A stretch of 42,500 nucleotides of DNA from Chrysomallon squamiferum (Eukaryota > Mollusca > Gastropoda > Neomphalida > Peltospiridae): assembly GCA_012295275.1 (NCBI GenBank), contig CM022667.1, positions 3,454,501-3,497,000 of the forward strand. The letters are read 5' to 3'. Every line of letters starts with the position of its first letter. Within the stretch, counting starts at the first letter, position 1. Position numbers and translations under genes: made by a program. The notes beneath the pieces are model-generated. The model saw only the letters and a program-made list of their open reading frames with translations, made no database searches and was not told the DNA's origin. Below are positions 23,266 through 33,535 of this stretch, piece after piece.

Positions 23266-23458
23266 TTTATTATTTTCTATTATTAATGAATGGTCAATTG
23301 ATCACACTAATAATGAAGATAATTGTTGAAATACATTTTTTTTTCTTTATCCTTTTTTTTTACAAGCAAATGAAAAGAAATAAGATAAATTTCCTTCATT
23401 TTCTGTATAACCAGAGAAAGAGGTTTGAAGTTTTAATTTTATTATTATTTAATAATTT
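23266..23458. other. AT-rich spacer
   Basis: Short unique AT-rich sequence between trinucleotide tracts. Nothing is recognised. Confidence 0.5.
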
Positions 23459-23489
23459 TTTTTTTTTTTTTTTTTTTTTGATATTTTTT

Positions 23490-23522
<33 letters not shown>

Positions 23523-23560
23523 TTTGTTTGTTATTATTATTATTATTATTATTATTTTTG

Positions 23561-23593
<33 letters not shown>

Positions 23594-23645
23594 GTTTATT
23601 ATTATTATTATTATTATTATTATTTATTTTATTATTTTTGTTACT
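23459..23645. repeat. Poly-T and (ATT)n microsatellite
   Basis: Two T runs (about 20 each, 23459-23500) followed by about 40 ATT units in three blocks separated by TTTTTGTT/TTGTT. Confidence 0.95.
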
Positions 23646-24400
23646 ACTGGTATTTTCTGTGTAACCGCAATGCAGACTTTCATTTAATTTTCTTGCTCTT
23701 CCTGTTTTTACATGTAACCATGGTAGACATGTCATTTCTTTTACCTGTGAGTATAATCTTTGTAATATAAGAAATATCTGGATTTCCTTCTCGTTAATCT
23801 GTAGGAAACTTAATACTCTGTGAATGATAGTAGTCTTTATTTTTAAACTTTAAAAAAATCAAAAAATATCTTGACAAACCAAATATTGCAGGTGTGTTTT
23901 AGTTAACATTTCAGTGTCTTCAATGTTAATTTGAGAAAGTGAGGACATTTTTTTTTTTTTTACTTCAAATGAAATTGTTTTTAATACACTTATTTAATTT
24001 ATAACCTTTTTAGCATAGTGTAATAATATCTTTTTTGTATTAATGAATACCTATAGGAGATAGGTGTCTTCCAAACTTAAGTTGTTAACTTTGCGATATA
24101 TGGTATGTTTAAATATTAGTGACATATTAATTCTCGTTGATAATGGGTTTTATTTTATGTTACTGTAACCTTTCTACATTGTGGTAACTTTATATACAGG
24201 AGTGTCCTTTTAAATATTTCGATATCAATAGAAAGATATTATTTTTTTTTTTTTTTTTTACTTTGTTATCTTTAAATGTTCCTTTTATTATTACATAGGC
24301 TGTAGGTTATTTATAAACTTTACATATTTTTATGACTTCTTCTGTCTTCAATAATTCATTTGCAATGAATTTTGTTGTAATCTCGTCCATCAAATCTGTG
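23646..24400. other. AT-rich unique DNA
   Basis: No repeats except T runs near 23949-23960 and 24243-24259. No open frame above chance and no gene seen. Confidence 0.55.
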
Positions 24401-24845
24401 TTTATTGTTAGTTAGCAGAAAGAATTCATATATGTGCACCTTCCCACCGGTGCAAAAAATAAATTAAAAAAATCTCACACCACAGATTAATAGACAAATC
24501 TGTTTGAAATTTGGTTGTGGGTTGTTGGTAGGAAATGGTCCAGAGGATGTATGGGGAATTTTTGAAACATTTTTCAGTGCATCCTACTATTGGGGCTGTC
24601 ACGTTGAAATGTTCCATTGGATGTACAAAGAACGTTAGAAACCTGATCATTGCAAAAACATCATGCCTCAGCCTGCAGGTTCATTTTAATACTGAAGAGA
24701 AAAACTTTCAACACTCTGTAGTAATAATAAACTAAGATTCCATGCTGGTAAAATGGGGCAAGTCAGATTCAAATGTTTTATTATTGGCTTGGAATCTGCC
24801 GACATTGAGAATAGAAGAAAAAAAAAAAAAAAAAAAAAAAAAATG
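24401..24845. other. Unique segment ending in poly-A, possible old retroposon
   Basis: A more complex block of about 400 bp closed by a 23-nt A run (about 24821-24843). One forward frame is open for about 50 codons (around 24498-24636) with Trp, Tyr and Cys residues, but it has no family I recognise and other frames are also partly open. A decayed retroposed sequence is possible; no target-site duplication was identified. Confidence 0.25.
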
Positions 24846-25235
24846 AAAAATTCCATAGACTTGTTTCAAATTATTGATAATAATTGGTTTATAATTGGCT
24901 AAATGATTGGAACATTTCAGTAACAATGTGTAATTGGTTAAATGATTCCAATCATGATTATCATTTTATTGACCCGTTTTGTTCAATTAATGTAGTAACA
25001 AAAAATGATTTATCTTGTATAAACATTTAGTCTGTTTTTCTGTTGTGCAACAAATATAAATTCGAACAATATGAATCAATCTTACTGAAAAAAACAGACA
25101 GTTTCTTTTAACTTGACTGTAAGTTAAGTCTGACTTTAAAACTGGAAAGTACTTGGTTTGTGTCCTAGTATAGAATTCTAATCATAGCTTATAGGAGGAT
25201 TTCGTGTTTTTTTCTCTGTCATATTAATCCTTTGA
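24846..25235. other. AT-rich unique spacer
   Basis: AT-rich sequence with a local near-repeat of AATTGGTTTATAATTGGCTAAATGATT (first 20 bases at about 24881) and AATTGGTTAAATGATTCC (about 24932). No gene is seen. Confidence 0.5.
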
Positions 25236-25239
25236 CTCA

Positions 25240-25612
25240 AAAGAAAAACAAATCCTGAACTCTTTAATTACTTCCATACTAATCTTCATCTCATTAATAC
25301 TAATCCTGACTTCTTTAATACTTTTGTACTAATCGTCACCTCAATAATACTAATCCTGAACTCTTTAATACTACCATATACTAATCTTTTCCTCATAAAT
25401 ACTAATCCTCAGTTCATTAATATGATCATATTAATGAGTTACAGGATTAATATATTAGTATTAATGAATGTATGATTAGTAAGATAGTAGGAATGGTTTT
25501 CGAGGATTAGTAAAGTATAGTATTAATGATGTATACGATCAGTAAGGTATTGATGATCTATATGTTTAGTGATGTATAGTATTAATGATGAATATGATTA
25601 GTATAACACTGT
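25240..25612. repeat. Inverted array of ACTAATCCTGA-type units
   Basis: Left half (25240-25413): degenerate units TACTAATCCTGAACTCTTTA. Right half (25438-25612): units containing GGATTAGTAAAG and GTATTAATGATG, the reverse complement of the same motif. The two halves meet at a perfect 24-bp palindrome (25414-25437). Confidence 0.7.
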
Positions 25613-25855
25613 CAGTGACTTACAGATTGACTGACTGTTTGAAAACAAATAAAACTAAAGACCACTGCTTTTCCATGACTACACAAACAAACAAAATATA
25701 TTTCCACAACATTCATCTTGGAACAACTGACTAACACGTCACTGACCTTGACCTCTGACAACATGAAAAGACTGTTTTTTCCCCGACAGCAGTAAGAAAA
25801 TATTTTAATGACATAATTTATTCTTTTTTTTTTTTTTTTTTTTGATTTTAACATG
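25613..25855. other. Unique sequence ending in poly-T
   Basis: Moderately balanced sequence followed by a T run of about 19 (25825-25843). The open minus-strand stretch has no recognised domain. Confidence 0.45.
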
Positions 25856-26300
25856 AGATCAAATAATGGCTTGGTGCAAGGGTTGAGCAGGCAAGTGTAA
25901 CCGTGAATAATAATAACACTAATACCAGCAATGTCAACAGGAGCATGAAATTAATCCGGGCAGCTTCAGATGGTCATTATAGGGAGCAATCTGGCCACTG
26001 GCCAGTGAACTGACCACCTCAAGAATTGACCCATATTTGGCCCAGAGGATTGGAGATTAATCAGTGATTTGGCCATATTTGTTTGTCTCATCTACTGGTC
26101 ATTAAGTCTCAGAGGCCACTAATAAATTGCTAGTTTGCTATAATCTCACACTCGGAATCTCGAGAATTGATGCCGTTTGGATGGCGGGCAAATTACAGCG
26201 AAATTTTGCCACAGATAAGGTCACGAAACAAATGTTATTTCATTTCAATTAGAACATGTCTGATTAGACAGTCGAAAATGATTGATTTTTCATTTCTCCC
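25856..26300. promoter_or_regulatory. Candidate conserved island with CArG, OTX-type sites
   Basis: About 445 bp, homopolymer-free and of balanced composition. Visible sites: TAATCC (25952-25957) and GATTA (26055-26059) K50-homeodomain cores; the 12-bp palindrome CACTGGCCAGTG (25996-26007); a perfect CArG box CCATATTTGG (26031-26040) and a near-CArG CCATATTTGT (26073-26082). Stops occur in all frames. An enhancer is the best reading; no conservation data are available. Confidence 0.45.
26031..26040. promoter_or_regulatory. CArG box (SRF-type)
   Basis: CCATATTTGG is a perfect CC(A/T)6GG element. A second copy with one mismatch starts 42 bp downstream (about four helical turns). Confidence 0.5.
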
Positions 26301-26700
26301 AGCATTTGTTTTCATATGGTGGCATACAGCTTCGGTAATCGCTTAAGTCCAATACTTTTCCTGCTTTCTCAAGAATAATATTTTTTTTTTTTATTTTTTT
26401 TTTTTTCTGTTTTTTTTTCTTATTTTTGTCTTCATTTTTTGTTGTTTTTTTTTCATTTTTTTTTTCTATTTTTTTAAATTCTTTTTTTTCTTTTCTTTTT
26501 TTTTTGGTATCATTTTCTTTTGACATATCCTTTATTTGATTGGTTTTATTTTATTTTATTTTTTTTTCATTTTTTTGTCCGTTTTTATTTCTTTCACTGT
26601 TTGTGTTTTGGTTTTAAATGTGTGAATATTAGTTATTTTTCATCATAGGTTAATAAAACTGATGTACGTTTTTTTTTTTTTTTTTTTTTTTTTTTGGTCT
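26301..26700. repeat. T-rich low-complexity region
   Basis: Long pyrimidine-dominated stretch (about 26380-26575) of TTTTCT-type units plus a T run of about 27 near 26669-26695. The Lys-rich open frame on the minus strand is an artefact. Confidence 0.85.
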
Positions 26701-27180
26701 TCTCTGGGGGAAAAGAAAATTAAAAACGTGCAGAACCATTGTCAAATCCACTTTAAGTCTTCACTGCAGAAAATCATAATAATAAAATATATCTATATAT
26801 AAATAAATAGCGTATCCTCTTTGTCAGTCTCGGAACTGAAAGAAAAAGAACTAATGTAAAATCTGCACCTGTCATCTTGAAAACATAATCTAGGAAAATT
26901 GTGAATAGGACAGAAACATGGTGTTTTTTTGAGTTGAAGTCAAATTAAGTGTGACACAAAACATTTGGGAGGCTCCATTTCAAACTTTTCGGATAGAATG
27001 TGTGTGTATGGTACAGTAATCATACAGCAGTAATTACCAATTCATCTGCAATTCTGCACCTGTAACCAGCATAGTCATCTGTAACTGTTACTTGTAACTC
27101 TTCGTAAGTCATCTGTAACCAAGTTATCCATTACTTTTGCTTATCACTTGTTATCACAAAGAAATCAAACAGTGCTTATA
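26701..27180. other. Unique DNA left of the 30-bp array
   Basis: Mixed-composition sequence; around 27030-27150 a loose repeat of CATCTGTAAC/TTACTTGTAAC foreshadows the array. No gene is seen. Confidence 0.5.
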
Positions 27181-27612
27181 TATCAAACATCACCTTAATC
27201 TGTCATCAGCCATCACCCTTAACATTCATCTATCATCAACCATCACCCTGAACTTCATATATCTTCAACCATCACCCTTAACATTCATATATCTTCAACC
27301 ATCACCCTTAACATTCATCTATCTTCAACCATCACCCTTAACATTCATCTATCTTCAACCATCACCCTTAACATTCATCTATCATCAACCATCACCCTTA
27401 ACATTCATCTATCATCAACCATCACCCTTAACTTTATCTGTCATCAACCATCACCCTTAACATTCATATATCATCAACCATCACCCTTAAACCTTCATCA
27501 ACCATCACCCTTAACATTTATCTATCATCAACCATCACCCTTAACATTCATCTATCATCAACCATCATCCTTAACTTTCACCTATCATCAATCATCACCC
27601 TTAAACCTTCAT
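27181..27612. repeat. 30-bp minisatellite, ~15 copies
   Basis: The unit reads about CAACCATCACCCTTAACATT followed by CATCTATCTT. The middle copies (27268-27418) are spaced exactly 30 bp; the outer ones are diverged or shortened. Because 30 is a multiple of three, a forward frame stays open with a repeating 10-residue motif (FIYLQPSPLT). The sequence is not a canonical telomere repeat. Confidence 0.95.
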
Positions 27613-28095
27613 CTGCTGACAAACTTCAGCTTTTGCCAGTCACCCATTTTCTTATCACTCACTTATCACACGCAGGTCAGCTTTTACCCACCGCATTTTC
27701 CCACTGCTTACTAAACGTCCATTAACACCCACCTCTAGCTATTGACTGTTGTCAGCTGAATACGCCACTGTTTGTTATCAACGTATTAAGTTCACTTTCA
27801 ATGAATTAATAATAATAATGATCTCATTCTGTCTTCTCCTTTCTTTTTTTCTTTCTTTCTTTTTTTTTTTTTTCTTCTTTTTTCAATATTGTTATATTAT
27901 GATAATATTTTAATCTTTTTTTTTATTCTTATTTTATTTTTTTTAAATTTATTTATTTATTTTTATTTTTTTTTATTTTGCAAAAATTATCTCCAATATT
28001 GTTATTAACGCTGTTATTAAAATTTTATAGTTGAAAACTGATACCCCTGAACTGGTGTCTGGGGAAAAATGGCTTTAAAAGTAGGAATGAAATAA
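27613..28095. other. Unique DNA and CT/T-rich tract
   Basis: A balanced part to about 27800, then T- and CTTT-rich low-complexity sequence (27838-27975) and AT-rich spacer. No gene is seen. Confidence 0.55.
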
Positions 28096-28780
28096 AATTC
28101 TGTTATTAAAAAAAAGCGACTCTGGCTGTGCCACCAGCTAATTGTGGCAATGGATCAGTACACAGCGAAGCAATTCTTCTTCAGAGCTACGGACCCAACT
28201 CCATTAAAAACGCAAATAACGGCCGCATTTTTACTAAAAGTTGAAAAACGACACCAGCGCAACGTTTGACCTGCCAACACTTGTGTATTGCTAATTAATT
28301 TTTCAGTCCATATAGATTATTCTGTGAAACTGATTACCTCTGACTTCAATAAAGCTTTCCCATTAACATCCTAATTTGCTTTTATGACGTTTTTCTCGCG
28401 AAAAATGCATGTCGCCGATGCAGCGGGCTCTGCCGAGACGACGTTTCTCATTAAACGATGTACACGCTGAAAACAAGCGAGTTTGTCCGTCCTTCCGGTG
28501 GTGCTCGCTAATGTGCCTTTTTCCGATGACTCGTAATATTTGAAATCATCCCTGGCAGGCCGGCATTAGCTTGTTGATGAAGGCAGAAGGGTGAGTTGGC
28601 CAAATTTTGATAGTTTTTAGCAGATTTATGTTGTTGCCAGTCAATTGATTTACTTCTCCCAGAAAAAGCTTTTCGCCCGGGAATCGTAGCGGCTTTTGTT
28701 TTGGTTCTTTATAATCGAAACACTTACGCAAAGCTTCTTGTCATTAATACACACACGATCGAGTTACTGCCCTCCCTCCC
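28096..28780. promoter_or_regulatory. Large candidate conserved non-coding island
   Basis: Nearly 700 bp of balanced, repeat-free sequence, one of the two longest such blocks in the window. It includes several homeodomain-type TAATTA/TAATTT cores, TCTCGCGA (28394-28401) and many CpG dinucleotides, unlike the flanks. Frames are short; the longest (minus, 28546-28731, 61 codons) has no recognised domain. I read it as a regulatory element or elements, by inference. Confidence 0.45.
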
Positions 28781-28835
28781 TCCTTCCAGTAAGGAGGAGG
28801 AGGAGGAGGAGGAGGTGGTGGAGGAGAAGAAGGAG
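28781..28835. repeat. (GGA)n trinucleotide tract
   Basis: About nine GGA/GAG units after a CCCTCCCTCC pyrimidine patch. This adjacent polypyrimidine/polypurine pair is locally self-complementary. Confidence 0.9.
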
Positions 28836-29274
28836 CAAGACCAGGAGATTTATGGCTGTGTGTGTGTCTGTCAAAGTGTGGGTGTTCAGTTGTCTGTGTT
28901 TGTAACGAGATTTATTTGCGTGTTTGTTTTTGAAGATAAGTCAGAGATGTAGGCAGTGTCTTATTTAATAGTCATAACTTTCATTTGTAGCTGAAGATGA
29001 ACATGTTGAGAAAGATTTGAATGCAGACTCCTAGAAAAACAAACATACATATAAACATATACACATTGTCCCATCTAACCATCATTTAACCACACACAGA
29101 GACACAGAGACACAGACACAGATACACACAAACACCTGTAAATATCCCCAAACAGTACATAAAAAAAATACAATCTAAATAATTAGAGACTCAAACAAAC
29201 AAAAACATTAATTATAAATGCATCAAAAAAAAAACAAAAAAAATAAAATAAAAATTTGCTTTTTAATCACAACA
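28836..29274. other. Spacer with GT and CA patches
   Basis: Short GTGTGTCTG-rich (28856-28905) and ACACAGAC-rich (29092-29130) patches and A-rich sequence. No gene is seen. Confidence 0.55.
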
Positions 29275-29301
29275 TTATTATTATTATTATTATTATTATT
29301 T
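29275..29301. repeat. (ATT)n microsatellite
   Basis: Nine perfect TTA/ATT units at the left edge of a large island. Confidence 0.95.
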
Positions 29302-29304
29302 ATG

Positions 29305-30150
29305 ATTCCTTCCAGCCAGCACTGATGTTTGATTATTTAATTTTCGTCTGGTCTGGTCTAATTATTGTTTCCATTGTCATGTTTATCCGAGGTGCACATC
29401 CAGTTGATTGCTGCCATATTCTGTCAACAAGATTGACGAAGAACCATTCGCGTGGTTTTTCCCACTATGGTTGACAACACTTTTTGTTGACACCAAGCCA
29501 GTTCTTAGTGCACCAACTTGTCGGTTTTTCTTATTCCCAGATTTCATTATTAAACTCAAAAATCCCCGAGCTTTTTACTGAAGACACAGCAAAGGTTGTG
29601 ATTTATTGTCTCAACGCTAAGTTACACAACGGACGACTTGTTTGTTATCATCTTTGTCCTAACGCTACACACGAAATCCCCTCACAAATCCGCGACGATC
29701 TCGCAGGGCAACAGTCGAGTTGGAAACATTCAGAAACTTTAATAAATACACCCTTTCCCCATAGCTGAGTCAACAGGCCAGGCAGGACTTCCAGCGAGCT
29801 GGTATCAGACCGATGTATCCAGTGGGTCGGTAAGCAGAATTTAGATGTTAACAAGGAGGATTAGGAGCAGGCTCTGCTAAGACGCGAATGCCAGCGTTTT
29901 TGTGATTCGGCCAAAGGAAGGACAAACACGACACCGACACCCTACACTTCGCTGTGTGCCGAGAGCCGAAGGACAACAGCGACTGTCAACATCAACTACG
30001 GCCTCATCAAAGCCGAAGCCGTGGACGGACTGAGTAGTGTAAATTTGACCAGCGATGAGGTGAATTGTCTTCAGAGTTTGTCTTGACACCAGCTGACATC
30101 ATCTCTGATTGGCTGCTCACCTGTGTCGTTGGTTTACCTGAGTCTTTGAA
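29305..30150 (+). other. Large island with one unusually open forward frame
   Basis: About 845 bp of balanced, repeat-free DNA. In a single forward frame (codons starting at coordinates divisible by three) it reads open from the microsatellite to the TGA at 30084-30086, with only three internal stops: TGA 29472-29474, TGA 29766-29768 and TAG 29862-29864. The final 73 codons (29865-30083) are uninterrupted and read, for example, TVNINYGLIKAEAVDG. A donor-like GAG/GTGAAT lies at 30057-30065. Alternatives: a decayed coding sequence, one or more exons with in-frame introns, or a conserved regulatory element whose low AT simply lacks stops. The protein matches no family I recognise, and the minus strand also has 68-70-codon open stretches. 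Confidence 0.3.
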
Positions 30151-30900
30151 AATCTCGTTAAACATTGTGATTTTTTTTTTTTCTTTTTGTTTACTTTCTT
30201 ACCTGTCCTTAGAAGTAAGACCTGTTTAAAAAGTCTTATTGCAAACACTGAGTTTAGTTTAGTTTTATCTTTGATTTTCTTAAATTGTTGTACAGGTTTA
30301 GAAGACCCAAATGCAACTCTAAGATGATTTTTCTGTGGTTAAAATCTGTTGGAAAGAATCTTGAATATAATTATTTAAAGCTGTTGAAGATTGATGTAAA
30401 GTTAAATAACTGTTTCAAACTAGTAGCAGTTTACCTGCAAACATATATAATGACATATTTAACTAAGAAGAAGTTTATAACTGTTTTAATTCTAACCTTT
30501 TATCTTAATTTTTTTTTTTTTTTTGATTATTTTTACCTTTCAATTCCAACCTTTTTATACACATGTTAATTAAAGTTCACTCCTTAAAAACAATACTGTG
30601 GTTCTGCTGTCTTGTAAAGTTTATTTCAACTTTTGTCTTAACCTTTAAATTATTTTTACTTTTTTAATTCTGAACCTTCTTTCTATTATTCATACCTTCT
30701 TTTATTTAAAATGAACACTGTGGTACGAAGTCTAGAAATATTTAAATTCTAATCATTTTTTATTATATATATATATCTTAACGTATCTTTCAGTTACTTT
30801 ACTTAAAATAATGTTTCATACTTCTTCAACTCTGATGGTGAATTTATCATTCACCTCCCTCAGTCAGCCTCTGCTGAAGAGAAAACTTTACACAAAGGAT
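30151..30900. repeat. AT-rich DNA with degenerate ~130-bp repeat
   Basis: Segments TTAATTCTAACCTTTTATCT, CAATTCCAACCTTTTTATAC and TTAATTCTGAACCTTCTTTC recur, each followed some distance later by an ACACTGTGG/ATACTGTGG sequence (30592 and 30714 regions). This suggests an old, weak tandem family. No gene is seen. Confidence 0.4.
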
Positions 30901-31140
30901 AAAAATAATAGGTGCGAAAAAAAAAAAAAGAAAAAAAATGGCTGAACCTTTCTGTAGAACAGTTTAAGGAGATTTTAAAACAAAGCCAGACATTAAGCTG
31001 TAGTTTAGGTCTGTCTCAAGTGTGTGTGTATTGGTTTCACTTGAGTGATGAGTTTGCAAGACGATACGGAGATTCGAACCCTGATAACCAGAGATCCAGT
31101 CATAAAATAGCACACAAAGCTTTCTCTGCTTGTCTAAACT
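30901..31140. other. Short balanced segment with box-B-like motif
   Basis: On the minus strand it contains GGTTCGAATCT, one mismatch from the Pol III box B, at about 31070-31080. I cannot find a matching box A or a folded tRNA, so a decayed tRNA-derived SINE is only a possibility. Confidence 0.25.
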
Positions 31141-31925
31141 TAAGTATACGGAACTCTTAACATACTTGTCTGTGCCTAAATATGCAAACATTACACAAAT
31201 CTAAACATATGCCCAGTTATGTCTAAACATTCTTGTCTGCACACCTAAGTATGTAAATCTAAACATACATGTCTGCATTTGAAATATGTAAATCTAAACA
31301 TACATGTCTGCATTTAAATATGTAAATCTAAACATACATGTCTGCATTTAAGTATGTAAATCTAAACATATTTGTCTACACCTAAATACGTAATTTATCT
31401 GTAAACATATATCTTGAAATATATTTGTCTATACCTATTTATGTAAAATATGAAAATTTAAACATATTTGTCTGTATCTAAATATGTAACTCTAAACATA
31501 CTTGTCTGTACCTAATTATTTATATATAAACATATTTGTCTACACTTAAAAAATGTAAATGTAAACATATTTATCAACACCTAAACATACTTGTCTACAC
31601 CTAAATCTAAAAACCATTTTCTACAAATTACATCTTTTTATTTGTCTATTTCCAAAAATATATATATATAATTAATATGTTAGATAAAACTGAAAATAAT
31701 AATATGTACATCCATATACTTGTCTGAATAGTTAATTATATAGAAATTTAAATATATTTAAACATAATCTGTGTCTCATTGCATATGCAATTACATACAT
31801 CTAAACATACTTGTCTATACCTATTACGTAAACATTATACAAAAATAGACATATACATGTCTCTAATGATTTAAACATTGCATAAATGTAAACATTCTTA
31901 TCTAGACATTATCTCTGTTTACTGG
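31141..31925. repeat. Degenerate ~34-bp minisatellite
   Basis: Units approximate TAAACATACTTGTCTGCACC followed by TAAATATGTAAATC. The most regular copies are at 31240-31375 (34-35 bp spacing); copies become diverged to about 31615 and isolated relatives continue at 31795-31910. Confidence 0.85.
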
Positions 31926-32255
31926 TCTATCTGGAGTTATCTAAATATTAGTTAGATCTAAACAGAATGCGAATGCAGATTTCGAAAGTGTATGTTCTTA
32001 TCTATACTGGCTTGTCATTATTATACAGGTTTTCATGGACTTGTGTATTTGTCAGATAAAGGTAAGTAAGAGTAAGTTATGAATTATTTGAGATGCCATA
32101 TTAATCTGCACTTAACAAGTCTGAGCGTATTTATCTCTGTGTGACTATATAAATATAACATTAAATGCCCGAATCTGTTATGTATGATGTAAATGAGTGC
32201 TTCGTAATTATGATTATTTATATTTTCTTGCATAAGATCCTCTCTGTGTGACTGT
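31926..32255. other. Unique AT-rich spacer
   Basis: No repeat or gene structure is recognised. Confidence 0.5.
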
Positions 32256-32345
32256 GTATGTATGTATGTGTGTGTGTGTGTGTGTCTGTGTGTTTGTGTG
32301 TATATGTGTCTGTGTGTATGGATTATATATTTATAATCTGTGTAT
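32256..32345. repeat. Imperfect (GT)n tract
   Basis: TGTATGTATG then GT units with CTGTGT interruptions. Confidence 0.9.
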
Positions 32346-32834
32346 GTGTTTGATTTTCTTCTTTTTTTCTTTAATTTTTTTTTTTTTTAGTAAGTAATTA
32401 GTATGAATGAACATCATCTGTTTATTATCTAGCAAGCATCAGTCACACACACACACACACAGACAACCTAAGACTTGGCCTGTGTAGCCAAGTGTTAACT
32501 TTATACATAAATTAATATTTTTTTGTTTCTGTCTAGATCTCAGTTTGATCCACTTTTATTGTTGTTCTCATGGAGAGATATTTCATTTTTCTTTCTTTCT
32601 TTTTTTTTTAAAATATAAAATAAACAAAAAAGTGTGAATCACTTACAAGTAAGTGACAAAACTTGCAACTGGTTTGTTTCAGTTATTATTGGTGTGTTTT
32701 TTTTTCGTTTTTTTTTTTTTTTAAAAACTTATGAAAATAGATTTTAAAATATACATTTTTAATTTCTTTTCTCTTTTTTCTTTTTTTCATTTTTTTTTTT
32801 TTTTTTTTTTCAAATTTTTCTCTTATTATATAAA
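32346..32834. other. AT-rich DNA with poly-T runs
   Basis: Includes a CA patch (32443-32461) and several T-rich runs (32365-32389, 32586-32610, 32697-32720, 32765-32810). No gene is seen. Confidence 0.55.
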
Positions 32835-33144
32835 TGTTTTCTCGAAATAGCATGCAAATATTGTTGATATCGGCCCAGCAAGACGGCCATAACTAATCTG
32901 TTCTTGAGCTTATTTGTGAAACATAAATGCTTCCCCGAAATCACCAAAGTATTAAATGACATTTTCTATGCTAAATTTGAATTTTTTTATCAGTAGTTTC
33001 TGAGCAGTGCCTGAGTTTTTATCTCTGCTGTATTAATTATTAGCGTTTCCCTCGGGCTGTGTTGCTAGTGATAACACTTTTATTAGTTGCCTCATCTTTA
33101 GATGATGATACCCACGGTGTATTATCTTTAATAAAACTGCAAAC

Positions 33145-33147
<3 letters not shown>
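32835..33147. promoter_or_regulatory. Candidate conserved island, or retroposed 3' end
   Basis: A balanced segment starting with ATGCAAAT (32852-32859) immediately followed by ATTGTT, a POU/SOX-type juxtaposition. It ends with AATAAA (33130-33135) 12 bp before a huge poly-A tract. It could be a regulatory island, or the 3' end of a retroposed transcript. Confidence 0.35.

Positions 33148-33234
<87 letters not shown>
33148..33234. repeat. Poly-A tract A40-C-A46
   Basis: Eighty-six A residues interrupted by a single C at 33188: the longest homopolymer in the window. Confidence 0.98.
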
Positions 33235-33237
<3 letters not shown>

Positions 33238-33370
33238 CAAATAATATTAAAAACAAAGTTTTTCCCCAAAAAACGTTTTCTATTGTTCATTAACATCCAT
33301 CTTTTAATAAAACTTCCAACCTTATAAAGAAAACAAAATAAATAATAATAATAATAATGAAAAAAACAAA
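33235..33370. repeat. Spacer with second copy of the pre-poly-A sequence
   Basis: TTAATAAAACTTCCAACCTTA (first base about 33305) closely matches TTAATAAAACTGCAAACCTT just before the poly-A tract (about 33129-33148). A-rich sequence and (AAT)n follow. This is a direct repeat flanking the poly-A region. Confidence 0.6.
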
Positions 33371-33535
33371 AATTCCGTTTGGCATAGTCCCTCATTAATA
33401 ACCATCTAAGCAGCTTAGACAGAATATTTACATGCATATTACAAACGCCAGTCACTTTCTGCTTCTTGCATATTTTTTTTAAAAACTTTTTTTTTTTTTT
33501 TTTACATTTTTTTATTTTTTTTTTTTGTTTATTCC
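33371..33535. other. Balanced segment interrupted by T-rich tract
   Basis: About 100 bp of balanced sequence, then T-rich DNA (33472-33527). It may belong to the island that follows. Confidence 0.35.

Noticed and set aside
22982-23770. Hydrophobic Ile/Leu/Phe-rich open frames resembling membrane proteins
   Set aside because: They are translations of poly-T and ATT/GTT trinucleotide tracts and overlap one another in different frames.
24498-24735. Protein-like exon
   Set aside because: Two frames each give about 50-66 codons with no recognised family, no supporting splice signals and ordinary AT-rich composition. It is kept only as a possible old retroposed segment.
27181-27460. Forward frame with a repeating 10-residue motif (FIYLQPSPLT)
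   Set aside because: It is the translation of a 30-bp minisatellite; outer copies shift and break the frame and there is no signal sequence or flanking domain.
27200-27612. Telomere-like CACCCTTAA repeats
   Set aside because: The unit is 30 bp and contains ACCCTTAA, not tandem CCCTAA, so it is not a telomeric or interstitial telomeric array.
31068-31140. tRNA gene
   Set aside because: Only a box-B-like motif is present; the T stem is imperfect, and no acceptor stem, anticodon arm or box A is found at the right distance.
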